Assembly (NCBI GenBank): GCA_046349935.1
Contig: JAXMBK010000012.1
Location: 1-64,000, forward strand
Length of the DNA stretch: 64,000 nucleotides
Direction: 5' to 3'
Source of the DNA: CAIXSC01 sp046349935
Lineage (GTDB): Bacteria > Planctomycetota > Planctomycetia > Pirellulales > Pirellulaceae
The notes under the pieces were generated by a model that was not told the origin of the DNA, ran no database searches, and saw only the letters and a program-made list of their open reading frames with translations. Numbering within the stretch: the first letter of the stretch is position 1; each line of letters starts with the position of its first letter. The translations under genes and the position numbers were made by a program. Of the stretch, positions 37,686-47,733 are shown one piece after another.

Positions 37686-38144
37686 TGCGGCACACACCTC
37701 CTTCCGCAACACGAGGAAAACAACCGAGCGAGAAAACAACCGCGTGGGCACGCGCAGCGCGGTTCGCGCTCGAGTCGCGACGACAGTAGCACGTCTCGAC
37801 GTGCGTCACGACGAAAAAAACGGGCTTTCCACCCGCTGGCGGACGATCGCGAAAACCTAGCCGCCGTCCGTCACGGAATTATGACGCGAATCGGCGGGAA
37901 ATTTAGCAGTTTTGCCGTCTCGCTCGTCTGACACATGCTCTCGAAACGTCGGACGTAGAACACGGCAGGCAAGTTGATGCGCATGTCTACTACGGCAATA
38001 GATCGCGATCTTGATTGAGACGGATTTTCTTGAGGTTTAGCATTGCGAACGGAAGTAACTGGCGTAGTTGCCGGCCGTTCTTACCATCCTCGAAACTGCG
38101 CAGATGCTGTCTGCGCAATTCACCATGGAATTCGGGCCCTGGGG

Positions 38145-38960
38145 TTAGTCGATGTCGCACTTCCGCTGAACAAACAGGTGGCTCCATTCGGAGCGGCTGA
38201 ATCGTTGCAACGCTATCGCAACAATTGAGCTGGAGTCAATTTCGTGAACGCCTGCCTCTCGCAGATCCGCTCCAACGCAAATTCGACGGCGAAATGTGTC
38301 GCGTCGAGCGCTCGAGCGTATGGACGTCGCGTCACAAGATCGCCCACTCGCTCTGCGAGCGGACGGCGGCCGGCAAGAAAGTCCGATCAGTTGTGCGCCG
38401 AGGATTCCGCCGCGCTCTGCGACCAAAATCGGATGTCGCCCGACCTGGTGTTTGTCTCCTCCTTCTTCCAGGACTTCCTGGGCTGAAGGGCTAGTGCGCC
38501 AAAAGAGGATCTCGAACACGCTCTTCTTCGCGAGCTGGAAGCATTCACCTTGGGCCTAGGCCGCGACTTTGCTTCCCTCGCTCGGCCGAAACGCCTCTCG
38601 GTCCCTGGAGAAGACGATTACCTTGACCTGCTGTTCGATCACCATCGACGGCGGCGTTTGATCGCGATCGACTTGAAGCTCGGGCAGTTCCGGACCGCCG
38701 ACAAAGGTCAGACGGAGTTCCATCTGCGCCAGTTGGGAAAGCACGAAACGCAGAAAGGAGAAGAACCGCCGATCGGGTTCATCCTCTGCGCCAACAGCCG
38801 ACAAGTCCGAAGGACACGTCCAATTACTCCAGCTTGATCGCGCCAGCATCCGAGTGGCAAGTTATTTGGCCGAGCTCGCGCGGAAAAAGGTGCTTGAACA
38901 ACAACTCCACGAGTCGTTACGCTTGGCCGGCGAGCGATTGGGTCGCAATCGGCAAGGCTC
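38145..38960 (+). pseudogene. Decayed DUF1016 (YhcG-like PD-(D/E)XK) nuclease gene
   Basis: Pieces of a DUF1016 protein occur in order but in different plus-strand frames: IVATLSQQLSWSQFRERLPL (about 38204), PLQRKFDGEMCRVERSSVW, then SPDLVFVSSFFQDFLGLKG, then LRELEAFTLGLGRDF, then LSVPGEDDYLDLLFDHHRRR and LIAIDLKLGQFRTADKG, then RVASYLAELARKKVLEQQL. The nuclease residues (LDLLF...AIDLKLG) are still visible. At least three frameshifts and a stop break the gene. DUF1016 proteins are element- and defence-associated nucleases. It directly precedes the helicase-nuclease gene. The 37686-38144 stretch shows no gene, and neither does 38961-39184. Confidence 0.82.
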
Positions 38961-39184
38961 CTCCGCCTCGCCCCGTACACCGACTCCTACTGCTCCGCCG
39001 TTGCGACAGTTCCACCTTTTGCCACGCCTCGAAAGAAACGTCTCCAGAAGTCGTAATTCCTCCTCGCCCGCCCGCAAAATGTACCGAATCGACACTGTCA
39101 TCGCGTCGAACTTTCGCGGCTTGGCCAGACGAACTTGCTCTCAAGCCACAACAGAAACTTACTAAACACCGGGGCATCGGCAGC

Positions 39185-41995
39185 ATGTCAGCGGCAAGAA
39201 AAGGCGTTAGGACAAACTCAGGTACGACGGCATCAACGTCGGAGGCGGTCACTCTCGCCCTCTCGCCCGAGCAGGAGAAGGTCGTCCATCACCGCGGCGG
39301 GCATTTACAAGTCATCGCCTGTGCCGGCGCTGGCAAGACGGAGGCGATTTCTCGACGCGTTGCATCTCTGATTCTCGAGGGGGTCGAACCGGCTCAAATC
39401 ACGGCCTTCACGTTTACCGAGCGCGCGGCATCGGCGCTGAAAACCCGCATCAATCGCCGGGTTGCTCAAGCTAAAGGCCCCGCGTTCCTCGACCGTCTCG
39501 GACCGATGTTCGTCGGCACAATCCACGCTTACTGCTTGCACATGCTGCAAGACCATGTGCCGGAGTTCGGCAACTTCGACATCTTGGATGAGAACCGTCT
39601 GGCTGGCTTGTTGAGTCGCGAATACCGGCGGCTCGGGCTGAGCAAACTGGGCGACACGCACTGGCGACCGATCGCCGACTTTCTCCGCAATGCGGACATC
39701 GTCGAAAACGAGTTAATCCCAGCCAAGCGATTCGCGAAGTCGCCGTTCGGCGAATGCTACATCGCTTACCGGAAGATGCTCGCACGCTACCACTTCTTGA
39801 CCTACGGCTCGCTGATCTCCGAAGCGGTCGCCGCCCTCTCCCGGCCCGACGTTTTCGCGCGAGTTCACGGTTCGCTCCGGCATCTCATCGTCGACGAGTA
39901 CCAAGACATTAATCCGGCGCAGGAAAAGCTAATCGCATTGTTGGCCGCGTCACCCGTTCAACTGTGCGTCGTCGCCGATGACGACCAAGCCATCTACCAA
40001 TGGCGCGGCAGCGATGTCTCGAACATGCTCGACTTCAAAAAGCGATATCAATCCACCTCGTTGCTGCTATCCACCAACCGCCGTTCTCGGCCCAAGATCA
40101 TCGAAACTGCCAACAGTTTTGCGAAGTCGATCTCGCCTCGCTTACCGAAGAAGATGAACACTCACCGACCGTCGAGCGAACCCGAGGTGCACTCCTGGGC
40201 CGCCGAGACGGCCGAGGACGAAGCCGCGGTTGTTGCCGACACGATCGAAAACCTGGTGAAGAAGGGCTTCCGCTACAAGGACATTGCGTTGTTGTTTCGC
40301 TCGGTGCGTACTTCGGCCGCGCCGTTCATCCAGGTGTTCGAGGAACGAGGTATACCGTTCCGCTGCGCGGGCCGTACGGGATTGTTCATGCAGCCAGAGG
40401 CGTGCGTCCTCGGCAAGACGTATGCGTGGCTCCTGAACAATGAATGGCGCAGTGATCGCTACGGCGACAGCGAGACCGTCGCGCTCGAGGATCTCCTCGC
40501 CGAATACCAGCAGCTTTTCAACCAAGGCAGGAGGATTGTGGGCCTTCCAAACTTCTTGAACGATTGGAAGGCGGAAATCGAGGCGGAAGAGTCGCCGGCG
40601 AATCTCGTGCGCGACTTGTACTCCTTGTTCAATCTGCTCGGGGTGCAAAACTTTGACTTGGATAAGCCCGCGACCTCGGCCCGCATGGGCTGCTTGGCTC
40701 GTTTTTCGCAGATCCTGGCCGACTTCGAGCACGTTCGGCGGCGCGCTCGATACGTCGAAGAAGAGGGCGAGTTTCGAGGCGGGCAAGACCGCGGCATTTG
40801 GTTCTACCGCAGCCTGTTCAACTACTTGCAGTATTACGCGCTCGATTCCTACGAGGACTTCGAAGGGGAAGACACATTTGACCTCGACGCGGTCGACATC
40901 CTGACTGTGCATCAGTCGAAGGGGCTGGAGTGGCCGGTCGTCTTCCTGCCCTCGCTTGTCGAAGGGCGGTTCCCTTCGAGCAACGCCGGCAAGTCTCAGG
41001 ACTGGTTGGTTCCCGACGCTGTATTTCCGGCTCAGGTGCGCGCCCGGTATGAAGGCGGCGAAACCGAAGAACGGCGACTCTTTTACGTCGCCCTGACGCG
41101 AGCGAAGGATGCCCTCTACTTGTCGCGATTCCTCCGCATCAAGAACCGCAAGAAGCCCTCGCCGTTTCTCCTGGAAATCGCCGGCAATTCCCCTGACGTC
41201 GCCGCCCAACTGCCGCTGCCACAGGACTTTGTCCCGCCGGCCGACACCCACGAACAACTCCCCACGATTTCGTTCTCGGAATTGGCGTCCTACGAGGATT
41301 GTCCGCTGCAATACCGCTTGCGAAGTTCTTTCGGCTTCCAGCCTCAATTGGTTGCGGAACTCGGTTATGGTCGAGCGATTCACCACATCCTGCGTCGAGT
41401 CGCGGAATTGGCGAAGGCGGAGCAGAGGCTGCCGACGGCGACGGAGATCAAAGAGGTCTTGAACGAAGATTTCTACCTTCCCTTCGCCAACAAGTTTGCT
41501 TTTGAACGATTGCTGGGCGAGGCGCATCGCTTGGTGGGCAAGTATGTCGCCGACTACAGCAGCGACCTGCTGCGGATTTGGGAAACGGAACGTCCCTTCG
41601 AGTTGCACCTGGAGAAAGGCATCGTCAGCGGACGGGCCGACGTGATCCTCGACATGGAAGATGGCAAGATTAACAGCCTGGCCCTGGTCGACTACAAAAC
41701 GACGACCGACTCCGCCGGCGACGATGTATTCGCATTTCAGCTGGCCGTGTACGCCGCAGCCGGCCGCGGCGAAGGGCTGAACGTCTCCGCGGCGTACCTT
41801 CACCACCTGAAGTCGGCCTCGCGCGTCAACGTGTTGATCAGCGACGACAATGTCGACAAAGCCAAGCAACGGGCCGATGTCCTGATCGACGGCATCATGC
41901 GGGGGGATTTTCCGGCACACCCCGAACGGACGAAGTGTCAAGGTTGCGACGTTCGTGCCATCTGCAAGCACGCCAAGGGCAAGACCAAATCGTGA
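39185..41995 (+). CDS. UvrD/Rep helicase fused to PD-(D/E)XK nuclease
   Basis: A 936-aa superfamily 1A helicase-nuclease. Helicase motifs in order: Q-motif SPEQEKVV (about 27-34), Walker A ACAGAGKT (45-52), FTFTERAA, DEYQDIN (about 237), DDDQAIYQWRG (about 262), TVHQSKGLEW (about 574), VALTRAKDALYL (about 634). From about 695 a Cas4/AddB-type nuclease domain follows: SYEDCPLQYR (first Cys), GRADVILD (Asp) and ALVDYKT (Asp, Lys; about 834-838), then CQGCDVRAIC at the C-terminus for an Fe-S cluster. It resembles the nuclease-helicase subunit of AddAB/RecB-like enzymes. The 39185 ATG is used because the frame upstream is decayed DUF1016. It precedes mcrBC by 318 bp on the same strand. Confidence 0.9.
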   Translation: MSAARKGVRTNSGTTASTSEAVTLALSPEQEKVVHHRGGHLQVIACAGAGKTEAISRRVASLILEGVEPAQITAFTFTERAASALKTRINRRVAQAKGPAFLDRLGPMFVGTIHAYCLHMLQDHVPEFGNFDILDENRLAGLLSREYRRLGLSKLGDTHWRPIADFLRNADIVENELIPAKRFAKSPFGECYIAYRKMLARYHFLTYGSLISEAVAALSRPDVFARVHGSLRHLIVDEYQDINPAQEKLIALLAASPVQLCVVADDDQAIYQWRGSDVSNMLDFKKRYQSTSLLLSTNRRSRPKIIETANSFAKSISPRLPKKMNTHRPSSEPEVHSWAAETAEDEAAVVADTIENLVKKGFRYKDIALLFRSVRTSAAPFIQVFEERGIPFRCAGRTGLFMQPEACVLGKTYAWLLNNEWRSDRYGDSETVALEDLLAEYQQLFNQGRRIVGLPNFLNDWKAEIEAEESPANLVRDLYSLFNLLGVQNFDLDKPATSARMGCLARFSQILADFEHVRRRARYVEEEGEFRGGQDRGIWFYRSLFNYLQYYALDSYEDFEGEDTFDLDAVDILTVHQSKGLEWPVVFLPSLVEGRFPSSNAGKSQDWLVPDAVFPAQVRARYEGGETEERRLFYVALTRAKDALYLSRFLRIKNRKKPSPFLLEIAGNSPDVAAQLPLPQDFVPPADTHEQLPTISFSELASYEDCPLQYRLRSSFGFQPQLVAELGYGRAIHHILRRVAELAKAEQRLPTATEIKEVLNEDFYLPFANKFAFERLLGEAHRLVGKYVADYSSDLLRIWETERPFELHLEKGIVSGRADVILDMEDGKINSLALVDYKTTTDSAGDDVFAFQLAVYAAAGRGEGLNVSAAYLHHLKSASRVNVLISDDNVDKAKQRADVLIDGIMRGDFPAHPERTKCQGCDVRAICKHAKGKTKS

Positions 41996-42313
41996 GTTCA
42001 AGAGGATTAGCTACCGTCACGGACAGGCAAGGGAATCTGAATGAGCCTGCAAGCAACCATTCTCAGCGCCCTCGTTTGCGTCCCTCTTCCAACGGCTGCT
42101 CGATGAAGCGTTTGACCACGCCGTGCAGACAATGAAAACCTTGATCGAACGAACTTGGGTCGATGTTGCACGATTCAAAAATGAGTCAAACTGAGCGCAA
42201 AACTCACCAATTCTGGGGAACCCGCGTTTTGAAGTTCCCCGGCAACACACCCGCAGGCTCTTGCGCGGAAACGGTCGAGGCGGACGGAACTACAACCAAG
42301 AGGCTCGAGCAAC
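41996..42313. other. Intergenic region before mcrB
   Basis: 318 bp with only short, poorly composed frames on both strands. It probably contains the mcrB promoter. I see no strong hairpin, repeat or RNA gene. Confidence 0.4.
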
Positions 42314-44467
42314 ATGAACAGCAACAACGTCGCCGCGATCCGGCAAACGTTTCTCCGCTACGTTCCCGACTTCCAGGACTTCGAACAACCGCTAGCGGAA
42401 ATCTTGCGGATCGAAACGGAGTACAAGCGAGACGCCGCGCAGAAGACCCGCTTGCTGTTAAGCCCTTACGTTTCTGGCCAGCAGTCTTTTTCGTCGGACG
42501 AGTTCGCTCGCAAGACTCTGTTCCAGATCACCAGGGCTACGAAATTCCAAAATTGGCGAGACGAGTCCTATCTCCAAGAACAGCTGTTGACGACGACCGG
42601 AGATTGGGTGACCTGCGCTGATCATGTGATTCAATGCCTCCGAGGAGTCGAGGGAGAGTCTTGGGAGGCGCCTCTGCAGGAATTTCTAGGATGGCTGCAG
42701 TCAAAGAACTGTGCGCCGAACATTACTAAAATCGTTCCCACGCAATTCCTGTTCCTCTGGCGTCCTAACGAGCACTATTGCGTCAAGTCGGTGTTCTGCG
42801 ACAAGTTCCTCGACCTCTTGGGGGAAGCGCCATTGGGTCAGGGCAAGCCCCTGACCATCGACGGCTATCGCCGAGTCCTCCACATCTGCCGCGACTTCCG
42901 TGCAGCGATCGCCGATTGGAAGCCGCGCGACAACATCGATGTGCATAGCTTGGCGTGGATCGTCACCGGCGGATGGGGCGAACCACCTGCGGCGTCCCCA
43001 CCGCCGGGTAACGGCGAATCAACGCCCAAACCTGAACCGCCGGCGAAACCCGAAAGGTTGCCCGACCATCCCCTGCTTCCGCTCAACCTGATTCTCGCGG
43101 GGCCGCCGGGCACCGGGAAGACGTTCGCGCTTCAAACGAAGTACTTGCCGTTGTTCGAGGAACGCGTCGCCGAGCAGTCGCGGGAACAATTCGTGCTGCA
43201 GAGCTGCGCCGAACTGAGTTGGTATGAAGCCTGCCTCATCGGGTTGCGTCTCCTGGGTCGTCCGGCCAACGTCCAGGAACTAGCGGAGACCCTGCCGGTC
43301 AAGGCCCGTATGACCACGCGCGCCAACAAGAAGTGGGTGACGAACACACTGTGGACAAGCATGGCGTACCACACACCGGAAAGTTGCACGAACGTCAGTA
43401 TCGGTCAGCGATCGGAGCCGCCGGTGTTCTGGAAAAATGAAGATCCTACCTGGCGTCTCTTGGAAGGGATCGAGCAAATCGCGCCCGATCTGATTGCGTT
43501 AGCCGACGCGATTCGCGACTACCGGCCGACGAGCACGATCGTTCGTCGCTACGAGTTCGTCACGTTTCACCAGTCGTACAGCTACGAAGACTTCGTCGAA
43601 GGAATCAAGCCGACGATGGGGACGGTGGAAACCGAAACCGAGGCAGGACAGGTGCAGTACTCGATCGAACCGGGGCTCTTCATGCGGATGGTTCGGCGAG
43701 CCATGGCTGATCCCGATCATGCCTACGCCCTGTTTATCGACGAAATCAATCGCGCCAACATCTCCAACGTGTTCGGCGAATTGATCACGCTGCTGGAACC
43801 CGACAAACGGATGAAGTTCAACCGGGCGACCGGCGAGTGGGAAGGAGGCGTCCAGGTCAAACTCCCTTACACCCATTCGGCCCGTCCACAAGAGCCGCTG
43901 TTCGGCGTCCCCGACAATTTGTTCGTCATCGGCTCGATGAATACAGCCGACCGGAGCATCGCGTTGTTGGATCTGGCGCTCCGTCGCCGCTTCACCTTCG
44001 ACGAGATCATGCCGGATCCAGATCTGCTCGTGAAACATCCCGGACCGGTGCCAGTGGACGATGGCGAACCGATTCACCTGGACAAGCTGCTCGACGCGAT
44101 CAATCAACGCATCGAGTACCTCTACGATCGCGATCACACGATCGGTCATTCCTATTTGATGGAGGTCAAGTCGCTCGAAGATCTGAAGCGAGCGTTCCGA
44201 CAAAAGATCCTGCCGCTGCTGCAAGAGTACTTCTACGGCGACTGGCACAAGATCCAGTTGGTGCTAGGCGATTTGGTGAAAGGCGAGGACGCCGACTATC
44301 GCCTCAAGGCGCATCCGCAAGCAATCGTGACGCACGTCGTGCAACGTCCCAAACACCTGTTTGGCGTCGAGGACGAAGCCTACCAAGACCGTCGCTCGTA
44401 CGCGATCAACGACGAGTTGTCCGCGGAGAGCTTTCGCAAGATCTACAAGTCCTTGGGGGACGTATGA
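42314..44467 (+). CDS. mcrB: McrB-type GTPase subunit of a type IV restriction system
   Basis: A 717-aa protein. The N-terminal 250 residues are a specificity region of no family I recognise, ending in a Pro-rich linker. The AAA+ motor has Walker A LAGPPGTGKT (about 262-270), a TFHQSYSYEDFVEGIKP motif (about 417), Walker B YALFIDEINRANISNVFGEL (about 471-490) and the McrB signature GSMNTADRS (about 540). McrB uses GTP to translocate on DNA and drives McrC to cut DNA with modified cytosines. The N-terminal domain decides which modification is read. The mcrC gene overlaps by four bases. Confidence 0.9.
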   Translation: MNSNNVAAIRQTFLRYVPDFQDFEQPLAEILRIETEYKRDAAQKTRLLLSPYVSGQQSFSSDEFARKTLFQITRATKFQNWRDESYLQEQLLTTTGDWVTCADHVIQCLRGVEGESWEAPLQEFLGWLQSKNCAPNITKIVPTQFLFLWRPNEHYCVKSVFCDKFLDLLGEAPLGQGKPLTIDGYRRVLHICRDFRAAIADWKPRDNIDVHSLAWIVTGGWGEPPAASPPPGNGESTPKPEPPAKPERLPDHPLLPLNLILAGPPGTGKTFALQTKYLPLFEERVAEQSREQFVLQSCAELSWYEACLIGLRLLGRPANVQELAETLPVKARMTTRANKKWVTNTLWTSMAYHTPESCTNVSIGQRSEPPVFWKNEDPTWRLLEGIEQIAPDLIALADAIRDYRPTSTIVRRYEFVTFHQSYSYEDFVEGIKPTMGTVETETEAGQVQYSIEPGLFMRMVRRAMADPDHAYALFIDEINRANISNVFGELITLLEPDKRMKFNRATGEWEGGVQVKLPYTHSARPQEPLFGVPDNLFVIGSMNTADRSIALLDLALRRRFTFDEIMPDPDLLVKHPGPVPVDDGEPIHLDKLLDAINQRIEYLYDRDHTIGHSYLMEVKSLEDLKRAFRQKILPLLQEYFYGDWHKIQLVLGDLVKGEDADYRLKAHPQAIVTHVVQRPKHLFGVEDEAYQDRRSYAINDELSAESFRKIYKSLGDV

Positions 44468-45771
44468 CTGCTCGCCCGCATGTCTTGAGGCTTCGCGAAT
44501 ACGAGTCGGCGACGATCGGGACCGCCTGGGACGCCGTCCAGAAGACGGTGCCGCCATCGGTCGTCGCCGAACTCGAGCGTCTCCAAGCCGAGAAAGGGCA
44601 GGAGTATCTGGTCATCAGCCGCCGCCGCATCACGGCGCAGAATTTCGTCGGGGTTGTGGCCGTGGGCGAGCGGGTGATCGAGATCTTGCCGAAGACCGAC
44701 GAAGCGGACGATTCCGCGCGACGTCGACTGGTCGAAATGCTGTCGATCGCCGGTATGGTGCCCCATCTAGAGTCAGGCGTCTCCGATCTCGCTGCCAGCG
44801 TCCCATGCCTCGTGGATGCCTTCATGCAGGCCTACCTTCGTCAGCTGACGATTGAGTGGCGTCGTGGACGCATCTGCAGTTACTGCAAAACGGATGAAGA
44901 TCGACGGTGCCTGCGCGGCAAGCTGTTGTTCGCCGAACAGTTGCGGCGCAATCGGCTGCGACCAACGCGGTTCGCCACGCGAGCCGATCAGTTCGTCACG
45001 GACGTGCCTCCGTCCCGTCTGCTCAAGGCGGGCCTGACCGTCTGTCGCCGGCACGGGTCGAGCGACTCGACGCGTCGAGGCGCCACGTCGTTGCTTGCCG
45101 AATTCGACGACGTGACGAGCCAAACATTCACGGACGCGGAAATTGATCGCATCAAACCCGACCGACAAATCGCGAGGTTTGAACCGTTGCTCACGCTGGC
45201 TGCCTGGTTAGTTCGCGGGTGCGTACCAGATCGGCCCGGCGGGGCCGCGACATTCAGTTTGTTCTTCGACATGAACGCGGTGTTCGAACAGTACATCGGT
45301 CGGCTGCTGCGACCGTTGTGTCCATCGCCCTATCGTGTGCACTTGCAAGCCATGAGTCGCTCGCTGGTCATCCGCGATGGGAAACGCAAGTTCTGGCTGC
45401 GACCGGACGTCGCCATTCGCGACGGGAAGACGTTTTCGCTGTTGATCGACACGAAGTGGAAACTGCTCGATCGTGCGCAGCCGCACGAGGGAGTGCGTCA
45501 ATCCGACATGTACCAAGCGTATGCTTACGCCCGAGAATACGGCTGCCCACACGTGATTCTCCTCTATCCGCGATTCGGCGATCTGGCCCCAACCGTCGCC
45601 GCCTATCGCCTCCAGCCCGGCGATGAGAGTAGTCCGCGCATCGACGTAAAAACGGTCGACATCGCGCAACCGGTCGCACAGGTACGGCGAGACCTATGGG
45701 GATTCCTGTCCGAGGCACTGGACGAATTACCGCAAGACGTGGATGTGAGAGCGAACCAGCCGGACAATTGA
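44464..45771 (+). CDS. mcrC: McrC nuclease subunit
   Basis: A 435-aa protein. The N-terminal part (LRLREYESATIG, YLVISRRRITAQNFVGVVAV) leads to a helical middle (IEWRRGRICSYCKTDEDRR; LRGKLLFAEQLRRN, a typical McrC motif). A PD-(D/E)XK nuclease domain has FDMNAVFEQYIG, LRPDVAI (Asp, about 315) and LLIDTKWK (Asp and Lys, about 327-329). McrC cuts DNA when activated by McrB. The ATG at 44464 overlaps the mcrB stop (ATGA), giving coupled translation. All expected catalytic residues are visible, so the pair appears functional. Confidence 0.9.
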   Translation: MTARPHVLRLREYESATIGTAWDAVQKTVPPSVVAELERLQAEKGQEYLVISRRRITAQNFVGVVAVGERVIEILPKTDEADDSARRRLVEMLSIAGMVPHLESGVSDLAASVPCLVDAFMQAYLRQLTIEWRRGRICSYCKTDEDRRCLRGKLLFAEQLRRNRLRPTRFATRADQFVTDVPPSRLLKAGLTVCRRHGSSDSTRRGATSLLAEFDDVTSQTFTDAEIDRIKPDRQIARFEPLLTLAAWLVRGCVPDRPGGAATFSLFFDMNAVFEQYIGRLLRPLCPSPYRVHLQAMSRSLVIRDGKRKFWLRPDVAIRDGKTFSLLIDTKWKLLDRAQPHEGVRQSDMYQAYAYAREYGCPHVILLYPRFGDLAPTVAAYRLQPGDESSPRIDVKTVDIAQPVAQVRRDLWGFLSEALDELPQDVDVRANQPDN

Positions 45772-46121
45772 TTCGAAACAGCCAAGTTTTCAAACCGACT
45801 CTCGTTCATTCCAGGAGGCCAGATCGTGGCGCAGAAACTCAAGCTCAAAACGCTCGCGTTTGGCAGTTGCCAGGCATAAGTCTCACCCCATACGTGGATG
45901 ACCTCGAATTGAATGAGAGACGCCAATTCTGCGTGAAGCCGGCCGCTCATCGCCCCACTCGTGATGTGTTCAAGTTGGACAAATGTCCCACATCGTTCTC
46001 GGCGTCAAAGCCGCGGCCTTGATCTCGGAGTTGTGTCGCGCGGCTGTCGTGAATCGAGTCGTTTCGAGATCCACGACATCGAATGAATGAGTTAATCCTT
46101 AGCGGCGGAGAACAACGACTC
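45772..46121. other. Intergenic region with dyad copy 2 and a vestigial 17-codon frame
   Basis: AGGAGG (about 45812-45817) precedes GTG 45826 and a 17-codon frame (AQKLKLKTLAFGSCQA) that stops at 45879. A good ribosome binding site with such a short frame suggests the truncated start of a lost gene or a leader peptide. The dispersed dyad TTGGACAAATGTCCCAC lies at 45975-45991. Nothing else is supported. Confidence 0.45.
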
Positions 46122-47165
46122 ATGAAGAATCGCGGCAAGACAAATGTAGCTCAGCCCGAAAGTGGTGCGCGCTCTGCGTGGATTCTCCTGGGAAGCCAAG
46201 AGAATTGCGACTATCTGAGAGACTCGGTGGCGATCACGTCCCCCCTCGCGGCGTCCCGCAGTCCAGCGTCGGGCGACGAAAAAGGCAACCACGGTTGGAC
46301 GCGTCTCAATCGGGCGTCTCTGGGAAGTCACAGAGATTCCCAGACGCCACGGGGCGAGGGGCGATGGACCGCGGGGCCAAATGTTGAAGTCGGCGATCGG
46401 CTGCTGTTTTACTTTCGCGATCCGTTGCAGGAAATTCGCTTTGTTGCCACGGCTAGTTCCAACCCCTTCAAAGACGATCACTTTCGCTATGACGATGGTC
46501 GCCAGCAGTGGCGCGTGCGGTATACGGGCCTCGTCGAGATCGAACCGATTCCCCGCACCCAACTCGAGTCGATTTGTGGCGAGAATCGACTGCTGCTAAA
46601 CACGAGTTGTCGGCATCTACGCCCAGACTTCGCCAACCAGTTGCTCCGCGATGCCAAGCTCTTCCGAGGGTGCCTGGAAGCGGTTCGCGACCAGTTTCTT
46701 GCGCCGGTGGCCGGTCGAATCGAATTGGGAACTCCCGAAACAATCACGCTCGAAGAACTGCGGCAGCTGAAGTCAGAACACTTTCTCTATGAAGATGACG
46801 TGGAGAGGCACTTCGTCGAACCGCTGGTCCGCCTAATCGGCTTGCCGTCCGGACTTGATTTGAAACGTCGGCTCGAGATGTCCGACGATCGGGCCGTCGA
46901 TTACGTAATTCAACGGCAAGGAGTTCCTCGGTTCGCAATCGAGGCGAAGAAGACTCTGTCGATCACTTCTGGGGACTGGAACGACAATAAATCCTTCCAT
47001 CAAGTTCGCCGATACGCCGACGAATTGGCCGTGCCTTTCGCCTTAATCGATCGAGAACTGATCGCCTGTTTCAAAGCCGGGGCGTCGCGTCCCCATTTGA
47101 TCATCAGTCGTACTGGACTCTCTCACGCCGACTTGACGCTGCTGCGCGAGGTCTTGTGCGGGTAA
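46122..47165 (+). CDS. EVE-like domain fused to PD-(D/E)XK nuclease
   Basis: A 347-aa protein. The N-terminal 130 residues read as a PUA/EVE-like domain: AWILLGSQENCDYLRDS, then GDRLLFYFRDPLQEIRFVA and WRVRYTGLVEIEPIP. The C-terminal part is a nuclease like the HsdR N-terminal domain: FVEPLVRLIGLP, DRAVDYVIQRQG (Asp, about 267) and PRFAIEAKKT (Glu-Ala-Lys, about 277-280). EVE-type domains can read modified bases, so this may be a modification-dependent nuclease, related in purpose to the adjacent McrBC. The low-complexity residues 40-75 between the first two EVE strands are unusual. ATG 46122 (GGAG about 10 bases upstream) is favoured over 46083. Confidence 0.75.
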   Translation: MKNRGKTNVAQPESGARSAWILLGSQENCDYLRDSVAITSPLAASRSPASGDEKGNHGWTRLNRASLGSHRDSQTPRGEGRWTAGPNVEVGDRLLFYFRDPLQEIRFVATASSNPFKDDHFRYDDGRQQWRVRYTGLVEIEPIPRTQLESICGENRLLLNTSCRHLRPDFANQLLRDAKLFRGCLEAVRDQFLAPVAGRIELGTPETITLEELRQLKSEHFLYEDDVERHFVEPLVRLIGLPSGLDLKRRLEMSDDRAVDYVIQRQGVPRFAIEAKKTLSITSGDWNDNKSFHQVRRYADELAVPFALIDRELIACFKAGASRPHLIISRTGLSHADLTLLREVLCG

Positions 47166-47733
47166 GTCTAGAACGATGCAAACGGCCGCCACGGCTGCGA
47201 AGTGTAGCCAACGGTGTGCTGACGCAGCTGAAGGCGAGCCGAATGAACCCCAGCCGAAGATTGAATGGAGCGTTCGTGAGCTCGAAGCCCCTAGTTGGAT
47301 TGATGCTCGACGTCCATGTCGGCCGCAGAGATCCAGCCTTTCGTCCCCTTCCCGTCGACCACGAGCGCTGCCGGGACCTAAGGGTCGACTCGTTCATCTT
47401 ATGTTGCGATGAACTTCTGACCATGCTGTGCTCAAAAACTGAGCTCCCCCTCCTCGCCGAGGATGTCTGCCTCGCGGGGCATCGCCACAACATCGTCGCC
47501 TTTCTTAAGCCGCGCCGATTCTTTCGACTCCGGCTCGTGCACGATCGTGTTTGTGGCTGCCGCTTGCTAAGCAAGCACTTTGCCTAGGAGCAGACCTTGC
47601 GACCACGCGATAAGTCGCAGTGTCGTGCTGAACCAAGCCCGTATGCAGACTGTCTCGTTATCGTGCACATCGCTCCGAAGAAAATAATTCCCGGGAAATC
47701 CGCTTCGACCGGGCCCTTAGGTCCCGGTTCGTT
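47166..47733. other. Stretch of about 570 bp with no supported gene
   Basis: Overlapping short frames on both strands (47156-47587 plus; 47104-47574 minus) lack domains and clear starts. On the minus strand a 40-odd codon piece ending KKGDDVVAMPREADILGEE looks protein-like but has no start. This is probably decayed sequence between the plus-strand EVE-nuclease gene and the minus-strand hsd operon. Confidence 0.4.

Noticed and set aside
47156..47587. 143-residue plus-strand frame after the EVE-nuclease gene
   Set aside because: It overlaps an equally open minus-strand frame and has no recognisable motif; neither has a good start.
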